DNA of 64,000 nucleotides from Varroa destructor. Taxonomy: Eukaryota; Arthropoda; Arachnida; Mesostigmata; Varroidae. Below, in pieces: positions 1 through 11,411 of this stretch. A program made the translations under genes and the position numbers. Below the pieces are notes generated by a model. That model worked only from the letters and a program-made list of their open reading frames with translations, was not told the origin of the DNA and searched no databases. Positions within the stretch are counted from its first letter, which is position 1. Every line of letters begins with the position of its first letter. The stretch spans positions 60,474,894 to 60,538,893 of the forward strand of contig NW_019211454.1 of assembly GCF_002443255.2 (NCBI RefSeq). Direction: 5' to 3'.

Positions 1-1599
1 GCTAAGGGTATACCGCAAGCTAATCTGGTAGGTGGTAGGAGAAAGAGGGCCCCTCCGTAACGCCAAACGTGGATCTTGTGTACTTTCATGTTGTCTGGCT
101 ATTAAAAGTTTTAAGGTATTTTATGATATCCTTATCCTTCCCAGTGTTTCCAGCAAGGTGGTTCGGGCTATTTTAAAACTCAACAATACGTCAAATAAAC
201 AAATGGATTTAAATGCAGTTTCTGTGAAACGCAGTGCTCCCTGATGAATTAAAGTTGAGTTTTACCTTTTTTTTTTTTTTTTTCTTCTTAACAGATTCAG
301 CAACTGCACCGTAGTATCTAGTGATGTTTACATAAGCTATGTAAGAGTTACCAGTTCGAGTGGGTTTAGATATCTGCCTTTTCCTGTCGGGCGCTTTAGG
401 TGCAATGCCTGACTACATTGAATACATTAATTCAGATTGAGTTTCGTTCGACACAAGTATTTCTACTTCACCTGTGATTTGAGCCTTGTGGACTCGATCA
501 TTTCAAGGTATTAGTCGATCATACAGACTTAATAAGTACAGGAAATAACAATATGCCCTGTGCAGCAGTTCTACGCGCACTAAAAGCAGTATCGTTGAAC
601 TATGTACGATTAACCAATATGGCAATCTGTCGAGTGTATCGATCGTTGTAGTGAAGAGTGAAGGGGTAATCAGAGGCTCAATTCTACTACACAATTAGTT
701 CTAACGGGTCAACAATTTTACAGCAAAAGCTAAAGATTTGTTTTGAGTATAGCAAGGCTATAATCTGCCCAGCGCGGATAATATTCGATGTAATGATGGC
801 GTAGCCTGAAACTCTCGCTTCAATGACTATTTCGGTGGGCGCGTATTTCAAAAATGAATTACTACGGTTTGCGTTCCCTTAAACGCAAAGATCCTGGATC
901 CAACTAATAGCCATAAGTCAATTTACTGTTGTGAACCTATGGATAAACGACGGCTTATTGGGGAAACACGACGAGCTGCTCTCTGTTTTCAGAAAGAGAT
1001 ACTGTCCTATTTACAACTTATTCAGCTAGTTTAGAGTCGCTCGATCCATTTGGATTTCTATTAGAACTTGTACTCCACAGCTACCGAGCCTAAGTAGAAA
1101 ATGATCAAACCACCCCCAAGTACAATTTGTATAATTGCTTCAGCCATGCTCCGTGCTTTGTTTGCAAAAAAAAGCGTTAAAAATCCTAACGTCATGTATG
1201 GAATTGATGTTAACCGAAAGAGCTTTTGTATTTGTTAAATCTAGTTTGACATTTTGTCTACCTTGAAATCCCACCGTTCAAAACGTCCGTGAGCTCAATT
1301 CGGTTAGTTCAAAAACGACGCTTTATTTGCTTACTTTAACATTCTAGTACTCCGTAGTAATAAAAAATGCCTTTATTTATTTACTTGTAACATATTGTTT
1401 TATAATAGCGACTGAGGATAATCGTTTGGTACGCGATTTAAATTACGCTTTGCAAGATATTATAGAAAAATAGCTGACATACTAAACACACAATAGTAAT
1501 GAACAGTCTCTCAAGTTGTTTAAGCTCACTTGTTACACTCCCACGTAACTTAAAAGGTTTTCGTGTTCAAATAGACAATTATGCGGTAATCTTTAGTTG
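1..1599. other. Gene-free stretch with a T17 run
   Basis: I see no coding similarity on either strand here; the short open frames (up to about 70 codons) have no protein-like character. The one simple-sequence feature is a 17-base T run at 267-283, followed by TCTTCTTAACAG, which resembles a polypyrimidine tract and AG splice acceptor. No exon-like frame follows it, so I treat it as simple sequence. Confidence 0.5.
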
Positions 1600-1661
1600 T
1601 ATTAGGGGCTATATGTATATATACATATAGCTCCTAATATATAGACCCATATATATGGGTC
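1600..1661. repeat. Two adjacent palindromes
   Basis: Positions 1600-1639 form a loopless palindrome centred at 1619/1620, with arms of about 20 bp and one mismatch (1607/1632). It is followed after a few bases by an 18-bp perfect palindrome at 1644-1661 (GACCCATATATATGGGTC). The TA-rich cores favour cruciform or slipped structures. No protein-binding site is known to me with this sequence. Confidence 0.85.
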
Positions 1662-2153
1662 GTCTGCCGGAGATCGCTAGAAGCCTAAAACCGAACAATA
1701 GTGTATACACGATATAAAGGAAAATTTTATTTTGCAATTTTCACTTTAAAAAATCCACTTAGTCATCGCAGGTATTCTTTGACTCCTCATCCTTGCTATA
1801 GAGACTGCTAGATGAGCATCTAATGTTTAGACTGCAATCGCCAGGATGCTCCAGTATTTGATGCGAAAAAGTATGTGATCCTATTCTACCCGTTTGCCAG
1901 ATTATCAAGTGCCGCATAATCATTTTGGGTGTCATTAGAATCGCCCAGATATGTCCAGACTGCGAAAAATGCCTGTAGAGGACTGTGCGTCTGTTCGTAA
2001 ATAGACAGCATATACAAGCAACTTCGAATTAGCCTCATATATATATTCAACTGGATAAGATGAAGTAATCTTTGAATGTTTTGGGGAAGTTGTTTATTCT
2101 CTAGTTACTCTCTAGAAGTTATATGAGTATACTCGTCTATGAGTCACAACATT

Positions 2154-2197
2154 TGACCGATTTTCCATTAAAAAGTGACCGATTTCCATTTAAAAGA
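2154..2197 (+). repeat. 22-bp tandem duplication
   Basis: Two adjacent 22-bp units, 2154-2175 and 2176-2197, both start TGACCGATTT and end in an A-rich segment. They differ by a small indel and a T/A shift. This looks like a local replication-slippage duplication. Confidence 0.8.
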
Positions 2198-2769
2198 CTT
2201 TTGTCAAAGTCTTACACAAAGCATACTTATATTTATTAGATAAGTCATAATCGGAATATTAGACGTTTACTTCATTCGATTGAAGCCGCCATCGGTTCAA
2301 AACCAGTATATGAGCTGTTAGTTAGCAAAGTAAGTTAGCTAGGGCGAAGTTTTTTTTTAACGAAGTATCTTGGATTGTACTCGCAGAATACGAAAGAGTC
2401 CACGATCTATGGGATAGATCGGAGGCAGTCCAGCCGTAACAAATATCACCACCGCTTTTATGCATGTTTACTATATAATAATGAGTTTGTTATGATGAAG
2501 AAATATATTTAGCGAACATATAAAAGGTAGCTTAGCAAGATGAAAAGTATTGAATCGGCCATGGCAGAGATAAGGTTCCATGCCATTGAAATCTTCTTTC
2601 TTCTATATCGTAAAAAAAAATGTGTTCCATTAATACAGGTTTACTATAATTTCGATAGAACCACTGCTCACACTCAACCCACTTGATAGAGTGAACTGCG
2701 ACAGCTTTCAAATGCCCATTTTTTTGGCTTCGCTACAGTAGGAAAGGCCACGATAAAATCTAGCCTAAT

Positions 2770-2813
2770 CATTATTAGAGTTATTATTATCAATTATTAT
2801 TAAAATTATTATC
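2770..2813. repeat. ATT/TTA-rich low-complexity tract
   Basis: A decayed trinucleotide tract built from ATT, TTA and TCA units. It is imperfect and therefore an old microsatellite. Just after it, at about 2823-2850, a short direct repeat of CGAGCCTTAAAAA occurs twice. The rest of 1,662-3,020 shows nothing coding. Confidence 0.6.
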
Positions 2814-3059
2814 AATCGAAAACGAGCCTTAAAAAAGCGAGCCTTATTTTTCTTCTAGTTTTTACTCCTTTTGAGTTCGTGCCATCTGCACTAATTTAAG
2901 AGGTGCAGGACAAAACCACCAAAAAAGAATGTTTGAAATTGGTTATCTTTGGACTCATCTAGCTGCACTACTAGAAATACAATATATATCGTGCTATGCC
3001 AATTGTAAGGTTTCGTACTTCGTGACGTAAGTCGCTCGCCAAGTACCCGAAATTTGTTA

Positions 3060-3395
3060 TCATGTTCGACGTAATACTGATCTGCGAGACCGGGATAATC
3101 CTCTCACGCGTCTAAAAGGAGTCGCATGTCGGGCTGCCTGCTGTTGTTTTTTATAGTCGTCGTCGTCGTCGTCGTCGTCGTCGGCGGCCGTTACATGGAT
3201 TAAGTGGGGCGGAATCCATTTTATTTCTGCTCCAGCCCATGTCCTATCCAGACGCGTCTCTGTCCATTTCCTTGACCCTCTTTGCTTTACGTCTGAATGG
3301 CGCACGGTGCACGACAACGCTGACGCTAGCGTTGGTCGCTTAATATCGAAACGTATCACAGTAGTGTAATAATACATTGTCGGGAATGTCATCAT
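3060..3395 (-). CDS. Doubtful 111-codon frame with an Asp run
   Basis: An ATG-initiated frame read on the minus strand from 3395 to 3060. It lies in a patch that is visibly richer in GC than its surroundings. A (GTC)9 microsatellite (3156-3182) reads as nine aspartates in this frame, followed by a short KKQQQ stretch. The C-terminal third is basic (several RR and SR pairs), giving an acidic run next to an arginine-rich tail. I do not recognise a family, I see no TATA or poly-A signal at suitable distances, and a frame this long is expected by chance. It is listed mainly because composition and length coincide. It could equally be a fortuitous frame across a microsatellite. Confidence 0.12.
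   Translation of the reverse strand: MMTFPTMYYYTTVIRFDIKRPTLASALSCTVRHSDVKQRGSRKWTETRLDRTWAGAEIKWIPPHLIHVTAADDDDDDDDDYKKQQQAARHATPFRRVRGLSRSRRSVLRRT
3156..3182. repeat. (GTC)9 microsatellite
   Basis: Nine uninterrupted GTC units (GAC on the minus strand), followed by GGCGGCCG. It is uninterrupted and therefore probably still length-variable. It sits in the middle of a local GC-rich patch (about 3,020-3,340). Confidence 0.95.
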
Positions 3396-3399
3396 TTAG

Positions 3400-6300
3400 A
3401 TTGGTATATTATTAAATATGAAGCGAGTTGAAACACTGGCGAAGCGAGAAAAAAAACACTAAGAAATTAGATTTGGTTGACTACCGTTTCGTATAGCCCG
3501 TTTAATAAAAAAAATCCTGATAATAGAATATCTTACGTAGAATTCTGAAAAGATTGCTTTAAGTGAACCTTAGTCTGAAGCCTTAGTCTCAAGGAACTAT
3601 ATAGCGGTATCTAGAGCTTTGAGGATAATTCAAAACCGCTTTAGAAATTACAATGAGGGTGGTTTTGTGGGGCTATCTGAGGGCAACTATAGTCGCTACG
3701 AAGGCTGCGCTAGAACAGCCAGATTTCAAGGAAGCCAATAAAAAAACAATACTAGCTAACATAATTCCACAAGTGCTGGAGTAAGGTGGAAAATAATTTA
3801 CGATAAGTTAGCCCGCGCATACAAGCCTAATTGTTTTCAACCTGTTAGAATGAACCTTGATTGTCCGCAACGTGTTACTACTTTGGTATCTCAGGCAGCC
3901 CTGGGAGCGAAAAGTTACAATTCAGCAAGTAAGCCTATTCAACTATATTTGAAGTATCTAGCTGCGCAGTTCCTTAGAGGAGCACTACCAGTATATATCG
4001 CATCATCAAATAATCTTATCATACTACAGTTCAGTTTGAATTTTTCTACTTAATGAGTTTAATTCTCCTTGTATACAGATTCAATCCTGCCTGTGTGCTG
4101 GGTCTTACTAGGCTGAAGTGGAAATATTGGATAGGGAGGAGGATGCTACAACTTCATCAAAGTTTTTTTTACGCTCTTGGAGTGTAGATGTCCTTGGAAA
4201 GTAATGGACCTGAACCTTGTGCTAAAAAGTCGGACGGACTCCTTCTACAAACGCCCTTAGCAACATCAGAATCGGGCGTGCCTTTTAAATGCACCTTTGA
4301 AAGTCCTCAGGAAATCTGCGTAGGTAGCATTCACGGCTTAGACACGATATACGTATGCAGGATCCGTGGCACATCAACAAGCAAACTTTAAGGAGATCAA
4401 GGAGTAGTTTCTAGGAGAGTGCGCACAATGTTTTCTATTCATTTGCGAAAGGAACGATAGTAAAATCGCATAAAAATTACCTAACTACTATAAATGTGAT
4501 GACATAGCTACGCTTGCCTTGCGAAGCAGGATTGCTTAAAACTTAGAGAAAATTCAGGGTTCTTTTTTATTGCCGATATAGGATCGAAGACTTTCTCTAA
4601 AGCTACTTAACTTTAAATAAGTATACGATTATTAGACAAACGTCTACCTGTGATAGCTTAGATTATTTATCGACAAGTTCAGACTCTAATATTCTACACT
4701 GCTTACGTAATGTACGCTAGAGAATGTAACTACTAGATGGATCTTCGGCTAATTTTGCTTCGCCTAAGTCACACCCTTAAACGACACCCTTCTGTTTCAT
4801 TAATTTTTGATCTATTGTATCAAAAGTTATGATTGATTTGGGTAAGTGTGACGCCGTATTTTATCGTTGCATTTAGCTATAATTTAAAAAGTAATTATTA
4901 TCATTGGCAGGTTACGTACAAATTATACATAAACATATGTGACATATCATCGCTACGTTCAGCTGACGTGATGGTTAAATGCCGAAGTGGGGTGTAAAAT
5001 GAGTATTGATGCAGAATAAACGCGCTGAATCTGTAATCAAATATTTTTCTTGTACAGAATCAGTATATTGTTCCCTCATTTAAGGCGGGTACGCTGCACG
5101 CCGATCTCGGAGTGCGGCTGACCTATCGTAGTGGCTTCAGCAAACACACACCGCAACAAATTAAAGTTTTCAACTGATGTTTTGCTGCCACTAGAGTGTT
5201 TGAATTTGAAGATCATTTTTACAATGTATTGATTTTACTCAGAATACATTTAACCCCATCAGGCCAATAATATAAAATGCCTTTTTTTAATTATGGGCAC
5301 TGCGTTATAGAGACGACTTTGTTGTAGGTGTCTTTCAAAAAAGATTACTCACTTCTTTCATTTGCTAAGCCGGCTTCGAAACGTCAAATCTCACATACTT
5401 GTTCCTATATGACAGACTATATCATATATATTCGAAAACAAAATGTTTATCTTTACCCGTGTTTGATTAACTAGAGATACACGCGAATGAAGCTGAACTT
5501 CGGTACTCATGCCCATGGCGATTAGAAGACAAAGACTAGCTATGCTAAGCTCGTAATACAATGTATATGCAGTTGGGGCTGGAACTAATTATTATATGAA
5601 ATAATAGGCAGCTTTCCTCCCGGCGAACTCCCTTAGAATTTTACAAAATGGAGTCAAAAGGCTTTGAGAGGTTTCAGAGTACGTATAATATGCAAACGAC
5701 TATGCAATGAACTAGTACTTTTCCGGTCATTTTGCTTCAGGTGACTCGTTCCGCTAAACCCAGATAGATAACGCATAATTTTACCGTGGATGACACAGCT
5801 CTGATATTGCCTTTAAAGCAGCAGGTAATGCAAAAACGCTAGCTAATAACTAGGAGAAACATTCGAAAAAGATTCTATAAGGGCTACGGAGCGGAAGATA
5901 GGCAAATGGCCCAATGTGCAAAGAATTGTAGGCTGGGGACGGGGTAAAATGCCGAGACGCGCATTCTCGTCCTTGTCATGCATCGAGCGTAATCTCGCCT
6001 CGTTCGCAGACCTGAATTTGTGGCGAAGTGTTTCTCATAGGCAGAAAAAAATCGGAACCTGGTAGGTTTTTCAGTAGAACAGAATCAGGTCAGAGAGAAT
6101 CCACTGAGACATTAATTTTCGCTATTTTCGTCAGTGAAACGAAATCAGTCAGTAAAATAATGCGCTCAAAACTTTCATGGCACATACATCGATAACATTG
6201 GCAATGTCCATAATTTAAAAATGAACTTTTCGTTTCATCACCAGTTCGAAGAGAAATCAACCGCTAGTGGTGATGCACGCGAGCATTACCCAGACCACTA

Positions 6301-8900
6301 TTACTCAAGCAAGAAGTTACTCTTGAGTCTTCAATGTTATTCAATTTTGTTTTGGTATATGGATACTTCAGTAGTCAGTAACGCTGAAAAATTTCAAGGC
6401 TTTTACCTCAAGTCCGCATTCATTATCGTTCGTTGAAGTCTGGTTGAATCTGGCCGTGCTTGGACCCATATTGCGACCTAAGCTGTTACCGTATCAAACG
6501 GAGATCGAGTAAGAGAACATCCTTAGTATATGCGTAGAGATGTGGATTGCCAACTAGCAGAAACAAATTTGACAGATCAATAGTTAAACGCAACCAGTTG
6601 TAATCGACGGTAATAGTTTCTATTCGTAAAAGTAACCGTCGACGAGTTGAGTACAAAACACCCAAGAAATAATTGAGCGTATTTGCAAAAAAAAAACAAA
6701 AAAAAACGCTTAGTTTGCAGCCAGATAATTGATATTACAGTTAATTTAAGTTGAGCTGGTGGATACAATTTATGGTATCAGGTCTATATTTTTTTAAAAA
6801 AAAAAAAAATAAGTACAAATGTACAACTTGTTGTATCTCTCCAAAAATAAATTGGGCTGTTTCTACCTATTTGACTATTAGCTGTGTTTTTCTCGCAAAA
6901 AAACCAGCAACCATTTATAGAACGAAGGAATACAGATATATTTATCTTATAAGATTGTAAAGAGATACGAAAATGTGTTTACAGTGGGCAAAAAGCTTGT
7001 TTTTTCTAATTGATGGGTCTTTGAACACGTATTCTTTCGGCCTTGCGAGCTCAATAGATTATACTTTACCTCAAATGTTTACTTATTTTTTGCACAATTG
7101 CATTAATGTGCTGCCCATATAAAGCAAATGAACCCAAGAAAATCACGGTTGGCTTCTTAGAATACCTGTCATAAGCAAAGGTTACCTCACAATGTCACTT
7201 CAAATCTTCAAGTTCATTTCCAAATATCGTGCAATTTCCAGTGATTTTTATCACTGATAAGGACTGCGTACAAGTCCAATTGTCGTTAGAGTTCAAAAGT
7301 CCTCTATGCAGCAGCATCCGTTAACATAAGCAGTGCGAACAACGAGTTTACCATAATGAAGGAATTGTCTTCCGTATTTCTAATGAGTTCCTGGCTCTAA
7401 GCATGATTTCGCGCTTCCTGATATAGGCAATTTGGTTAGAATGATACCTGCAGAAAAACACAGACTCGAATCATAGATGAAATAAACGATTGAATATTTC
7501 AAAGCACAAACTAATAAACAGTACCTCGGCAGATCAGTTTGAGTGATCTCATGTAATAACGTTAACAAAAAACTGGGTGCAAGTTTTTCGCGTTGCAGGC
7601 AGCGACTGCATAATACACAGATCCTTCTAAAGCGAAAGCTTTTTCTATTCAAGCAATGAATAAGTCATTAAATCTGCAATTCACAAACAAATGAATATAA
7701 AAAATTGTATGTCTATTCGCTGCGCACACGTTCTTATATTCGAAGTAAAGTACTTGCCTTTAGTAAAGATACCCAACTTTCGTGTTGCAGATTCTTTCCA
7801 GAGACTGATATGATATTGTTAGCGTTAAGTCTGCTCCAGCAAAAGTCTGCCTTGCAGGTGGCTGAATCCGAAAAAGTTCTTTGTGTACTTCTGTGCTTAT
7901 CATACGCTCGTATGACTAGCTTTGCCCTCCGTACTCGGATTGAAGAAATCACATCCATTCGTATGTATATGTCTAATTGTAACTTTCAATCCCGAAAGCA
8001 CATTTTGTTCAACTCGTCGATGTGAAGTCATATTTTCTTCGTTTCTTCGTCCCATTTCCCTTGTAGAAGGATTGTCAGATTCTTGAGAAGATACCCCGAA
8101 TCTGTCTCAGCGTGGCGTTCGATACCACTGTGTTTTGCAGGCATGAATTCAAGAGTTTTACGTCAAATTCCAGACCACGTTGTTGGCAGTGGTCCTTAGA
8201 TAAATACTGAATGGTCAACGGGGGAGCTACCGTATAAATTTCAAAAATTTAGTCAGATCGAATACATATCGACATAACCGATAAGCATTAACGGGAATCA
8301 GCATAGGAAGCTGCAACGTTGACAGCAAAGTTCGACACGAGGGCATACAAAACCTTAGATTTTGGTAAGGTCTCTTGGCTGGCAAAACAGGCTTACATCT
8401 GTTGATTAGTATTTGGGGTTTAACTGGAAGTTATAAAGCACTGAGGAATTAAATTGTAGGCCTATATGATTTGATAACGCTAATCCGCAAAGAGAAATCG
8501 AAAAAGTCTTATAATTTAACTACATTAAAATTACGATGTATGCAACAAACTCGAGAAGAAACTCTCATGATGCAATTGCTAGAGTGCAAGTGGTCCCAGC
8601 CGCGCAAGTTGTACACAAAAAAAGTATTTCTTCTGCCAGTACTCGAAGACAACGCATTGCGATCAACTATATCTAGATCAGACATATTCAGAACGTAATT
8701 AGTTTTCAAATAGAGAAGAAGAGTGTAGCACATGAACGGTGATGAAGGTACAGTCAATCGACAACACTTCGTCGTCGTTAGTTAAGTAGATAACTACCAT
8801 TGATTAACATAGCATAATCTGACAGTAACAAGTGAAATTTGGAGAGCAAAAAGTGATAACTCTAGAGTAAAGGAAAGAAAAGAAAAGCCTGTGATCAAAA
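3400..8900. other. Long gene-free stretch
   Basis: No convincing coding or RNA feature on either strand. The open frames are short and many lack ATG. At about 5,850-6,010 one + frame reads somewhat like the helix-turn-helix region of Tc1 transposases (IRATERKIGKWPNVQRIV), but nothing downstream supports it. At 6,600-6,655 there is an imperfect inverted repeat around CGACGGT and ACCGTCG. The part just before 8,900 should hold the 5' LTR and leader of the gypsy element, but no LTR could be recognised by eye. Confidence 0.45.
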
Positions 8901-9206
8901 AAGAAGACAATGTGTCTTGCTTTATCCTGAAGCAGCTATAAAAATAAGAAAGAAGAAAACGATGACCACACGACTCGGCGTTCCCCGGCTAAACGATGCG
9001 TTCGGAAGACTAAACGATTTTGCTGAAATACTGAACAGATAAATGACATATACGGAAGAAGCTTTTGTAAATACATGACCCTATTCGAGTGACGTTCCGG
9101 TAAGACGCATCGCATATTCCTAAGCATCCCCAGTGTAAGGACAGTTTTTAATAATAAGCCCCAATCAAATTGGCGAAGAACCGTATGCAATACTGAAAGA
9201 ACTTGT

Positions 9207-9745
9207 GTGCGAGCTTTACAAATGTCACCGAAACATCATATTTTCAAGCTACATATTACAGGCAGCGACGTAAAGGGCACTGGTATAATCAAGGAGTTTA
9301 GAAAAGGCATGAGTCACCAGGTGAAGCGGTGTATATACAAATATACAGTCAAGGAGGTGCTAAGGGATAAGTTTTTATTAGGGACCCGACTGGCAACTGT
9401 GAGCGAAGTGTTATTTTAAAAAGCGAATAATAAACTGACAACTGAAGTAGTGATGCAAACCATAAAGACATACGAACGGGCTATGCAAATGGTAGAAAAA
9501 GACCCGCGAAGGACGCTACGGAACAACTAGCGATCGCCTTATTTTTACCATGTGGGAAGAATAACAGTACGAGAGCGCCGACAGAAACGTTTCAGAGAAG
9601 ACATCGGCGAGTACTGTTTAACTGAAGAATTGCGCCGCAATCTAAAACGTCACACTCACAGAGAGGGTCTAGCTATTGGCCAAGCATGCAAGGTATGTGG
9701 CCAAGAAATCACTTCGCCCCCGTTCGCAGATTTCGCAGACAAAGA
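9207..9745 (+). pseudogene. gag: gypsy gag remnant with zinc knuckle
   Basis: Gag is the nucleocapsid/capsid polyprotein that packages retrotransposon RNA. One reading frame runs from 9207 to about 9705 with only two internal stops (9417 and about 9522). It contains the typical gag sequence around VLRDKFLLGTRL, then KLTTEVVMQTIKTYERAMQM, matching the region of gypsy gags where 'R.kfv.Gl' precedes 'tle.ai.ia...e.a'. The C-terminal zinc knuckle begins ACKVCGQ (9680-9700). It continues in another frame as NHFAPVRRF, giving CxxC then NHFA with the last Cys replaced by Arg. The knuckle is therefore broken by a frameshift and a substitution. Weak gag-like text precedes 9207 back to about 8,930. It is followed by the protease/RT region, as expected. 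Confidence 0.8.
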
Positions 9746-10227
9746 CAGAATCACACGTTCAGCATATTTCAGGGCAAAGGAGAGTCTGAACTATATGACA
9801 CCGACAGTTCGTTCCGAATCAAGATATTGGGTCGAAAGCCTGAACGCAAGCTATATACAATATCATGCGTCAGTGCGCCCCAAATCGTAGAACTCTGCTG
9901 CTCTCGTAGTAAAGGCATGGCGTGTAATAATCATGGGCCCCTATGCGTACCGAATCTTGAAAAATGAGTGCTGCATCGATCACAACGACGGAACAATTCT
10001 ACGATCAGTCATGACCGATATCCATATGATTAACAAAAATCAGCATCAATACGAAAGGCGTAAAATAAGAGCAAAGTTTCTGCCATTCATTCATTGCTGT
10101 CCGCGAGTGTCTGCCTCAGACTGAAACTCGTTCAGGTCTCGAATGGAGCAGAGATAATAAACGTGATTACTGAACTCCACGATAACCGGTTAGATAACTT
10201 CTGAGGCGAATAAGAGGACCAGTCCAA
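9746..10227 (+). pseudogene. gypsy protease and linker region, decayed
   Basis: The stretch between the gag zinc knuckle and the reverse transcriptase is where gypsy elements carry the aspartic protease. I could not find an intact DTGA-type active-site motif in any frame. Frames up to 93 codons overlap in different phases, consistent with several indels. Assignment rests on position only. Confidence 0.4.
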
Positions 10228-10560
10228 CCACCGCCCCGCATGATACCAATAGCCCTTACATGGGCAATAATAAATCGCCTAGAGGGGTTGGAGTATGTCG
10301 GCATTATTCAAAAATTGGACCATCCAACGAAGTAGGCCTACAGCCTCGTAACCATCTATCGACCTGGTCATACGTTCAGAATCGTTTCAGATCTACGCGC
10401 TCTAAACCAAGTCATAACCTCTATACCCATAACATCACTTAATGACATTCTCCACTGGCTAAGCAAAATAGAAGTTTTTTCGGTAGCCGGCGTTAAAGAT
10501 GAGTTTTACATAATGGTACTCAGTCCCGAAAAAGGTATTAGATTGCGTTCTAAACTCCCA
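10228..10560 (+). pseudogene. pol: gypsy reverse transcriptase, N-terminal half
   Basis: Reverse transcriptase copies the element's RNA into DNA. Here 111 codons of one frame have a single internal stop (10,336). They start PPPRMIPIAL, which corresponds to the 'hPPRrvPiAlr' segment upstream of gypsy RT. They continue with VGIIQKLDHPT, FRIVSDLRALNQV, then LNDILHWLSKIEVFSVAGVK. This is the LCxDyrxLN..., pTiddil..L..akvFSvlDlk...F block of RT domains 1-3. The first catalytic Asp of the 'FSVLDxK' motif is replaced (FSVAGVK), so this copy is catalytically dead even apart from the stops. A frame break after 10,560 leads into remnants of the 'APEIFQ' block (IPEIYQKQ near 10,610). I did not find the YVDD catalytic motif. 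Confidence 0.9.
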
Positions 10561-11192
10561 TAGATACTAGTATTATAAGGTACCTCAAAAAATTGCTTCT
10601 GCCTCCGAGGAATACCAGAGATATCAAAAACAAGCGACTTAAAAACTCAGCAGACTACACAACTGCATAAGAGAAAGGCAGCATAATAACTGAGACCGTA
10701 GTAAGTCTCTAATCAAAAATCTATAATCTCTTTTGAAAAAACCAAATAGGATTTTGATGCAACAAAAAGAAACTACGCGAACAGATGGTATGGGGCAGGT
10801 AATTAATAGGAAGCGACTAAATGCTGAGCTGGAAAAATCAAGGCAATATTAGACATGTCGGTGTTTAAAGAGGCTTAATGTATAATGCATTTCCTCGGTT
10901 GCGTAAACTATAAACCGGTATTTGTCTTCGACCTGTTCTAGCCTATAGAACCCATTGAAAGGCTTATTTGAAAGAAGTACCGGTTTTAATGGCAAAGGTA
11001 ACAGGAAAAATTTTTAAGGTCATTAAACCGCTCACTGAGATCCCACACTTTTATATATTAACAGAACAAGTCCTACTACGATAATACAAACAGACGCAAG
11101 CGATTGCGAGCTAGACAGGGTACGATGTACCCACTCACTACTAATACCCACTGATTACTGGAAGTAAGTGGTAAAAAAAAAGCTACCCAGGC
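10561..11192 (+). pseudogene. gypsy RT C-terminus and start of RNase H
   Basis: Fragments in shifting frames. The best is FLGCVNYKPVFVFDLF near 10,885-10,935, which fits the 'FLGmvNYlskFipnls' thumb/connection block of gypsy RT, followed by a PIEPIERL-like segment matching '..eltePLr.Ll'. Near 11,045 comes IPHFYILTEQ. The YVDD-containing palm is not legible. This connects the RT block to the RNase H block on the same strand. Confidence 0.65.
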
Positions 11193-11411
11193 AGAGAGAA
11201 GGAGTGTCTAGCCGTACCTAAATACGAAAAAATTTTAGCACTACATATATATTAAAATCCATACGATAGTACACACAGACCACAAGCTTTTAGATATTAT
11301 ACTCTTAGAACCTCTAGATTTCTGTTCGAAGAAAATTCAACGTATGACACTCGAACTCAGAAAATGCGACTCGACAGTAAATTACATATCTGCACTTATG
11401 TAGCACTTACT
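11193..11411 (+). pseudogene. pol: gypsy RNase H remnant
   Basis: RNase H removes the RNA strand during retrotransposon replication. A 73-codon frame has one internal stop (11,253) and ends at a stop after 11,411. It opens REKECLAVPKYEKILALHIY, fitting the 'EkEcLAivwa.ekf..Yl' block of gypsy RNase H. It then has THRPQAF in place of the conserved TDHKPL, so an essential Asp is lost. The downstream LFEENSTYDTRTQKMRL fits the 'l.rw.l.lq.ydf.v.y.pGk' tract. Its position directly after the RT thumb block supports the call. Confidence 0.8.

Noticed and set aside
5850..6010. Tc1-like helix-turn-helix (IRATERKIGKWPNVQRIV)
   Set aside because: A single short resemblance. The expected downstream basic linker and catalytic blocks could not be read in any frame.
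8936..9190. 84-codon minus-strand frame as a gene
   Set aside because: It is antisense to the gag remnant, which carries the recognisable motifs on the + strand.
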